Positions 6,714 to 8,369 of a stretch of DNA of 8,369 nucleotides are shown here, piece by piece. Source of the stretch: JBCBTJ01 sp964597685 (GTDB taxonomy: Bacteria > Pseudomonadota > Alphaproteobacteria > Caulobacterales > Hyphomonadaceae). The notes under the pieces were generated by a model. The model saw only the letters and a list, made by a program, of their open reading frames with translations, had not been told where the DNA came from and searched no databases. The DNA lies in assembly GCA_964597685.1 (NCBI GenBank), contig CAZQZC010000117.1, positions 1-8,369 on the forward strand. Reading direction: 5' to 3'. Positions within the stretch are counted from its first letter, which is position 1, and each line of letters begins with the position of its first letter. Both the position numbers and the translations under genes were made by a program.

Positions 6714-6727
6714 ACACATTAATGTGT
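6714..6727. promoter_or_regulatory. palindrome ACACATTAATGTGT, candidate operator
   Basis: This perfect 14-base palindrome ends 23 bases before ATG 6751. Its length makes chance less likely than for the shorter neighbours. It could be an operator overlapping the promoter or transcript start of the AraC gene, possibly for autoregulation or for another dimeric factor. Confidence 0.4.
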
Positions 6728-6750
6728 TAAACAGCTTTAGCAGGTGATCA

Positions 6751-7629
6751 ATGTTGGGTGCGATGGGCCAAGATAACGAGACCGAAAGCGCGACTGATAT
6801 TGACGCGCCGCGCGCCCTCACTGCGCCGCATGCGCGGATTGAACGCCATCCCGCAGGAACATTCGAGCTTATCGGGCGTCCGTTGAGCGCCGCCATATCG
6901 ATCGGTGAAAAGTCGGTCGCCCTGTCCGTGGACAACCGCTCAGGACAAGGCGACATCTGTGTCGTCAGCCATGGTCTTGAAACGCCGCTGACGTCATCCG
7001 GACCAGCGGTCGTCATCCAGATCGACCCCTCGGCTTGGACAGAAGCCACAGGCGCCGCGCCGCCCCCGTTGAGCGCCGACGCGCCTTATTTCGGCGCGGC
7101 GAGCTCCGCACTCAGGTCAGCGTCGCGATTACTGGCCGATTTGGTGCTGGTCGATCGGACCTGGCAACCCATTCATGATGGCTTGCTCGCCGTCATCTTT
7201 AGCGAGATCAACCGCTCTTTCTGGGACGCTGATCACTTGACGCCGCCATGCTCGAGCCAGGTCGCCCGTGCGATCAAGCTGATAGATACGCGGATGCACG
7301 CGCATTTGTCTCTGGATGATCTTGCCGCAGCGGCGGGGTGGAGCCCTTATCATTTCGCGCGTCGCTTCAAGTCGGAAACAGGCGAAAGCCCAAGCCGTTA
7401 CCTGCGCCTGCGCCGAATCGAACGGGCCCAGCGCATGATTCGGGAAACCGACGAATCGCTCTGCGATATCGCTTTGGCCTGCGGATTTACCAGTCAGAGC
7501 CAAATGACGACGGCGTTCACAGGGATCCTCGGCATGTCGCCGGCAAGATTTCGGCGCGCGGGCGTCAATAGAAAGCTTCTGGTGCGCAGAGGTCGTCAGG
7601 ACGACGAAGATTGCACTGTCAGCGACTGA
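6751..7629 (+). CDS. AraC-family transcriptional regulator
   Basis: This 292-aa protein has a C-terminal AraC/XylS double helix-turn-helix (about residues 171-270). The first HTH is SLDDLAAAAGWSPYHFARRF (about 187-206), then the linker helix ERAQRMIRETDESLCDIA, the second HTH IALACGFTSQSQMTTAF (about 240-256) and the closing SPARFRR (about 263-269). The usual Phe in 'SxFsrxF' is Met here (SQM). The N-terminal 150 residues are not a recognised AraC ligand domain and begin with an acidic, low-complexity stretch; the effector is unknown. ATG 6751 is preceded by AGGTGA. Its tail overlaps the convergent ferritin-like gene by 34 bp. Regulation by the palindromes in its own upstream region is possible. 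Targets cannot be told from the sequence; the neighbouring genes are candidates. Confidence 0.9.
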   Translation: MLGAMGQDNETESATDIDAPRALTAPHARIERHPAGTFELIGRPLSAAISIGEKSVALSVDNRSGQGDICVVSHGLETPLTSSGPAVVIQIDPSAWTEATGAAPPPLSADAPYFGAASSALRSASRLLADLVLVDRTWQPIHDGLLAVIFSEINRSFWDADHLTPPCSSQVARAIKLIDTRMHAHLSLDDLAAAAGWSPYHFARRFKSETGESPSRYLRLRRIERAQRMIRETDESLCDIALACGFTSQSQMTTAFTGILGMSPARFRRAGVNRKLLVRRGRQDDEDCTVSD

Positions 7630-8087
7630 ATAGCATCGCGAAACACGGTCACAGCATCGAAATGCCCTCGGCGTTGACGGTCAAATAAGCGAGCCGTCCT
7701 GAAGTCTTGCGCGTAATCGGCGACCTCTTGCCCCGCCAACAAACACTCGATCAGCACGCGGTGCCCTTCGCACATCAATGCAGCGACGCCGCCCAGTGTC
7801 GGCGTCAGCCGAGCGAAGGTCTTGAAGTCCAGCGAATCCAGGTCGCGCTCGCCGACCGGTGCAGCCGCACCAAGCTCGGCGAGGCGCTGCGTCAGCTCGC
7901 CTTCCCAAGAGCCCAGGATCTTAGCGTCTTCTACGACTCTCTGCGGCAGCGTCGACGCACACCGAGCCGTATCGCCTACGGTCGCGGCGCAATCCTCGGC
8001 GGCTACGGCCAAACGGCCAGTCGATCCAAGTATTCCTTGGAGCGCCCGAACAATGGACTCAGCCTTATGATCCTCACCTGTTTTCAT
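7596..8087 (-). CDS. helical protein, possible PA2169/DUF2383-like ferritin fold
   Basis: This 163-aa all-alpha protein has four predicted helices. Helix 2 with the following turn (RVVEDAKILGSWEGELTQRLAELGAAAP, about 50-77) has the 'E...ELxxxLxxLGxxP' pattern of PA2169/DUF2383 ferritin-like bundles. Helix 3 (RVLIECLLAGQEVADYAQDF, about 110-129) matches their 'ECExGEDxAxxxYxxAL', and helix 4 (ARLFDRQRRGHFDAVTVFRDAI) their last helix. Acidic metal ligands are only partly kept, so iron binding is doubtful. There is no signal peptide or TM helix. ATG 8087 is chosen because AGGAAGG precedes it closely; the frame stays open to 8300 but that extension is low in coding character. The tail overlaps the convergent AraC gene by 34 bp. 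A phasin-like or other helical bundle is an alternative. The gene is probably real, and the family call is weak. Confidence 0.55.
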   Translation of the reverse strand: MKTGEDHKAESIVRALQGILGSTGRLAVAAEDCAATVGDTARCASTLPQRVVEDAKILGSWEGELTQRLAELGAAAPVGERDLDSLDFKTFARLTPTLGGVAALMCEGHRVLIECLLAGQEVADYAQDFRTARLFDRQRRGHFDAVTVFRDAIQSLTVQSSSS

Positions 8088-8317
8088 GGGCCTTCCTGCA
8101 TTCAGCGTCGTAGGCTCCAGCGGCTTTGAGAAATCACGTCTCCACGAAGCTGTCTTCGCACCCGTTGCGGAAAAATTTAGCGAAAACAAAAAATCGAAAA
8201 TTTTTCGGCAAAATAGGTGAACACTAAAGCACGCAGTAGAAAGACGCGCGAACATCAATGGTAGATCATTGCACTGTAAGTCGTCACAAATGAACGACAT
8301 ATATTTAGGATCGGCCG
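8088..8317. promoter_or_regulatory. AT-rich divergent upstream region
   Basis: This 230-bp gap lies between the minus-strand helical protein and a + strand start near the right edge. It holds an AT-rich core (about 8165-8215) with an inverted repeat GAAAAATTT (8170-8178) and AAATTTTTC (8198-8206), spaced by 19 bases. That core contrasts with the GC-rich genes around it and is a likely site for promoter opening or regulator binding. No convincing -35/-10 pair could be assigned. Confidence 0.4.
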
Positions 8318-8369
8318 ATGCACCGGATGGACCCTGACAGCGCGCTCCTTCATGACGTTCGCGGCATGC
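8318..8369 (+). CDS. 5' end of a gene running off the window (partial)
   Basis: ATG 8318 opens a frame that is still open at the right edge and begins MHRMDPDSALLHDVRGM. AGGA at 8307-8310 lies 7 bases upstream, a good ribosome-site distance. ATG 8327 is an alternative start. Only 17 codons are visible, so the product cannot be identified; it is divergent from the 163-aa helical protein gene. Confidence 0.4.
   Translation, partial: MHRMDPDSALLHDVRGM

Larger units (their letters stand above)
6625..6750. promoter_or_regulatory. regulatory intergenic region before AraC gene
   Basis: This 126-bp gap contains, in order, a weak hairpin CACCC/GGGTG (6650-6654 with 6664-6668), the palindrome AAAACGCGTTTT (6688-6699), the palindrome ACACATTAATGTGT (6714-6727) and an AGGTGA ribosome site before ATG 6751. 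The hairpin has no T-run, so termination of the upstream gene is uncertain. The stretch is more AT-rich than its surroundings. Confidence 0.45.

Noticed and set aside
8088..8300. Longer version of the 163-aa helical protein starting at 8300
   Set aside because: The extension runs through the AT-rich region, has no good ribosome site, and ATG 8087 is preceded by AGGAAGG.
1..8369. CRISPR array, tRNA, rRNA, insertion sequence or integrase
   Set aside because: No regularly spaced repeats, cloverleaf-like sequence, rRNA-like stretch or transposase/integrase motif was seen on either strand.

Overview
The window is GC-rich DNA with dense, short-gap gene packing and codons ending mostly in G or C. 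The gene types (a GST with a proteobacterial C-terminal extension, an acyl-CoA ligase, an AraC regulator, Dps/ferritin-like proteins, a GerW/DUF2953 pair) fit a Gram-negative bacterium, most likely an alphaproteobacterium. This is inferred from protein character; there is no rRNA or marker gene to prove it.

Left part (1-1336, + strand): after a possible 3' end of an upstream gene come a GerW/YtfJ-family protein and, overlapping it by ATGA, a DUF2953 (YtfI-like) membrane-anchored protein. The DUF2953 frame is interrupted by a single in-frame TAG. A small ORF of unknown function overlaps the DUF2953 stop. GerW and DUF2953 are the same partners as ytfJ/ytfI of Bacillus, here in a probable non-spore-former.

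Middle (1321-4527): on the minus strand a GST-family protein (315 aa) is followed by a divergent Dps/ferritin-like protein whose ferroxidase ligands look degraded; a hairpin sits between them. Divergent from the GST is a complete 522-aa acyl-CoA ligase (ANL superfamily) with all core motifs. The roughly 140-bp space between them probably holds both promoters.

Right part (4606-8369): a 672-aa four-TM protein carries a large predicted periplasmic helical region and a cytoplasmic C-terminus that resembles the GrpE nucleotide-exchange-factor head. This membrane-GrpE architecture is the most unusual item in the window. An intergenic region with two perfect palindromes precedes an AraC-family regulator. 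Convergent to it, with a 34-bp tail overlap, is a 163-aa helical protein that looks like a divergent PA2169/DUF2383-type ferritin-like four-helix bundle. An AT-rich region with an inverted repeat then leads to the probable start of another + strand gene that runs off the window.

The gene set hints at stress physiology (ferritin-like bundles, GST, a GrpE-like domain), but no single pathway ties the genes together, and shared function is inference. No mobile element, CRISPR array, tRNA or rRNA was seen.
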